Positions 60,701-64,000 of a DNA stretch of 64,000 bases are shown in pieces (positions within the stretch are counted from its first letter, which is position 1; each line of letters starts with the position of its first letter). Made by a program: the position numbers and the translations under genes. Source of the stretch: Luscinia megarhynchos. Its lineage: Eukaryota > Chordata > Aves > Passeriformes > Turdidae. The notes beneath the pieces were generated by a model. It was not told where the DNA came from. It saw nothing but the letters and a program-made list of their open reading frames with translations, and searched no databases. The DNA lies in the NCBI GenBank assembly GCA_034336665.1, contig CM067565.1, positions 85,947,358-86,011,357 on the forward strand, read 5' to 3'.

Positions 60701-63700
60701 GCTGTCCTCTCTGCACATCTCCTGAGTCACCAACACATCAAACCTTTGCCCCATTCGTCCTGTTTCTTCACTGCATATGGGCTCCAGCTGAGGAAAATAT
60801 TTCATTTCAGGACACCAAGTACTTAAGTGCCATTCACATCTAAGTTGGGTTCAGGAGGGGGAAGCAGAATATCATGAATTGAATTATTTTTCTAAAACAA
60901 AGGCTTTTATTTTAAATGTGAAATGTATAGCACTTTAACCAAACATAGAAAATCTGATTCCTTCTAAAACTGCCACAGAGAAAGAAATATTTTTTAATAG
61001 AGAAATAACTTTCCCATAGCTGTGAGCCTCCAGACGATATGTAACACTGTCATACCTTGCTCAGGGAAGCAGCAAAAGAAACACACTAAGGATGTAAACA
61101 ATAGACCACTTAGCCTTAAATATTGCCTACTACAATAAATATATTTGAAACTGGAACTGGGGAACTACAAAACCTTGCTAGCTAGCAACAGAAAACATCA
61201 TCTCTCACATATATTTTGATGTTCTTTAAGAATAATTTAATTAGATGCATGAAAGTATAACCTCAAGCACATTAGGTGTAACAAAAATAGAACAGAGAAA
61301 TTGCCTTTTCAGAAGGATTTGTGCATGGGCAGAGTGTGCCTATCCCTTAATATTTCAGAATATAAAGATACACCTATCTAACTAACTGTTACCAGAGCAA
61401 AGATACTCTCAAATCCTCACAGTTAAAAACAAACCAATAGCTTATTGTCATCATACCCTATTGGCATCTCCCCTCCCTTCCAAAAACTTGGGTAAACTTG
61501 AGTTTTATAGTGTCACCTGAGAGCCTACAGTTCTGCAGAGTCTGGAAAATGCTTATCTCCACCAGCCAAGGAGTTACCCATCAGCTCCAAGGCTGACACC
61601 CTTCTGATCCCTCAAGACACACCAGTTTATCTTCACTGACATGGAATCAGAAAAAGGGGAAATGGTTTCTACAGCAAGGTTCACAACTGTTTAAGACAAA
61701 AAATAGACTAAAATTTTTTTTCAAGTAGTGGAGTGTAGACATTTTTGGCTGTTAATGAAACACATCATCACAAATAAAGCACAGCTGAAGTTTGGCTCTG
61801 GTCTCATGCTGTAACTGGATGTAGATGCATTGCAGAGATCTAATCCTGAGATGAAATTGAATACAGCTTCATCACCAAGTAGATTAGATGAAAACATTCA
61901 TAGCTAATGCTATGGGCATAGACAGAAACCATTAAGGACTCTAAAGGACTTGCAGATTGAGAGAGACAATACCAAAAGCTTGAAAAATTTCATTAAAAGT
62001 GAACACTAAAGACTAGTACTGACAATCTTGTCTCATGTGGGTCTCACCATACCAGATGATTTTACCAGCTAGAGGGGGGGGTCCAGCACTATCTTACCAG
62101 TAGGTCTGAAAATTTTTCCAACAGGTTCAACACTTTGTAAAGGTAACAAAGACATTTACCATCACTCCAAGAAATCAATCTACTGCTCCCAAAAATTAAG
62201 ATTATAGACTTCACCCTTACTGAAACAATCTTATTAAATCTTATTATCTTCATTGGAAGAACAGCCAGTAGTGGAATCAGAGGATGCCAGTGAGAACTCA
62301 CAAGTTTCAAGAACCAGAAGAAACCTGTTGATCAAACGAGACATCTTTTGAGGGACAATAATAGCTGACTGCTAATAGCTGACTGAACATCTCCTACTCT
62401 ACAAAATCCATAGATACACTCAGAGGAAAAAAACCCCATGATACATTAGGAAAAAACATGCAGATGTCTGACAAACAAACACAATGAAACCAACAGAAAT
62501 TGATAAATTAAGGACTTTGGTCTCTTACGGACTATTTAAAATAATTTTTTCTTTCCCTGTCTATCCAGCATGAAGAATAAAATTAAAGACAGCACAGAAT
62601 AAAAGCAGAGGCTACAGAGAAACAGTTGACCAAAGGCACCAGTATCTTCTTTCTGCTCGTCTGTGTTTGTGGACAACATTGCTCACTTGTAGATAGCGTT
62701 GCTGCTCATGAAGCACTAACCTAGCTCTGGAGGGATTAATCATATCCTGGCAGGAGGCTGTCCAAAATGACCCATTAGAGATTTCTGTCTTCAACATTTC
62801 CAGCTACAGGATTCTTGGGGGCCAGTGATTTGAACCTAGTGATTCAGAACAGCAGGAGATACAGCTGGTTTCAGTAGGCAGAGAAAATATTCGCTCTGTC
62901 TAGCCACAGTTTTTATACAACTCTGTCATAAGAATATTCAAGTGCCTTTGTTGTTTGCAAGCACTTGGAGACAGGAAGGTTTGTTGTGTATATATCTTTG
63001 CATCTGGTTCATTTTGCACATCCAGCAAATATGTGGAAATATAAATGAGTGGCACAATCTCAGGAAGTTAATCTATATTATTATAAACACGGATAAATTT
63101 CATTTGAAAATAAATGGAAGAGAAAATATTTTAAAAATTGAGGAAGACAGATACAAGAACTTCTTGCAGTCTGGTCTGAGAGCAATCTAACTGGAATTTG
63201 CCAGTGAATGGATATATCATTTCATGTCTGCCTAGTCCCAGGCGAGGCTGAAAAATGTCCATGGGCTTCTGTCAGTTATTCTCCTCTTATTCAGAACTGC
63301 ATCGTCAAAGGTAATCACGTATTTCTTTGCCTCTAGCACCCTGCCTGAACAGTTTAAGTATCTCTTCATTGAGCCCACAGGCTACTCTTTTATCAAGAGT
63401 TTATTAGTGTTCTACCCTGCCAGACCCACTCTCTCTCTTTTTTTCTTTCTTTTTTTGTCTCAGACCGCAATGCCTGCATAGATATTTTAAAGAAGATATG
63501 ACAATATTTTGGACTCATTCCCACTTCTTCTCATCATATAACTGCAAATCACCAGATATGTTCTAGAACTATTGTATTAATGAAGATACAGAGATAGCAT
63601 TATCCCTAATGATATTAATCACTTTTTGCCACAATATCCAGATGCCCTGTTCCCATTTGGCATCAGCTATAAGTTTACATGGCCCCAAAGGAAGACTGGC

Positions 63701-64000
63701 AAGACCATGGAGCAGAAATGTGTACTGGGTTTTAAACACTTTGGAACTACACCTATTTCATGAAATTCTTCAGCCATGAGTAGCTGAAAGCTGGGAGAAT
63801 ACTTAGGGGGAGGCATCAGATGTGCAAGACTGGTTCTCTACTCTTCCCTGCATACCCACTTATGGCTATTGTTGGAGCCAGGATATTGGGCTACACTGAC
63901 CTTTGTTCTGAACCAGTATGCCTCTTATGTTCTTATTATGCTCTTATGTTAAGCAGGAAAAGAATTTAGCCTCTGGATAACACTCGGTTATGCTTGAATT
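57752..64000. other. Unique AT-rich DNA, CNE-like in part
   Basis: No supported gene or repeat family. The stretches at about 58050-58620 and 59030-60130 resemble conserved non-coding sequence in style (many TAATTA, ATTTGCAT and CAATTA words, few low-complexity runs). A pyrimidine tract lies at 63428-63460. Frames of 60-83 codons are scattered without domains. Confidence 0.45.

Noticed and set aside
1..64000. CRISPR array, operons, bacterial promoters, Shine-Dalgarno sites, tRNA or rRNA genes
   Set aside because: None seen. The tandem repeats lack unique spacers, and repeat content identifies the DNA as vertebrate.

Overview
This window looks like vertebrate nuclear DNA, most likely from a bird. 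It is AT-rich and CpG-poor, and I see no protein-coding gene I can name. The avian call rests on three things: a CR1 LINE 3' end with the usual TTCTGTGATT-type terminus (11632-12090) and a second CR1 scrap (26483-26585); a minus-strand LTR retrovirus relic of the type common in bird genomes, with a tRNA-Lys-like primer-binding site (48219-49573); and old amniote LINE remnants with little sign of mammalian Alu, L1 or B1/B2 elements. I cannot place the species or the locus. It could be an intergenic desert or one or more very large introns.

Layout. 1-11.6 kb: unique AT-rich sequence with one possible MIR-like SINE scrap. 11.6-12.1 kb: CR1. 12.1-29.3 kb: unique DNA with small simple repeats, a possible solo LTR (15.9-16.1 kb) and a CR1 scrap. 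29.35-30.11 kb: a large ATCC tetranucleotide array with internal higher-order structure. 31-33.1 kb: two minus-strand fragments of one ancient LINE family; the larger is split by a perfect CCTTC pentanucleotide array of about 70 units. 34.67-34.86 kb: a well-formed candidate exon on the minus strand. 36.9-37.7 kb: an ancient plus-strand CR1-clade LINE with a recognisable but broken reverse transcriptase. 37.7-48.2 kb: unique DNA. 48.2-49.6 kb: the LTR-leader-LTR retroviral relic. 49.6-64 kb: unique DNA, partly resembling conserved non-coding sequence, with one sharp CpG-rich spot (56.35-56.59 kb) followed by a strong splice-acceptor-like site and a perfect-Kozak 28-codon ORF (56.76-56.85 kb).

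Almost all ORFs over 100 codons are either translations of the two tandem arrays, which stay open in several frames because 4- and 5-base units lacking stops repeat, or chance frames without family resemblance. The places most worth checking for an undescribed transcript are the CpG spot with the downstream acceptor and small ORF near 56.5 kb, and the candidate exon at 34.7 kb. The most unusual DNA structures are the two tandem arrays, which lie about 2 kb apart.
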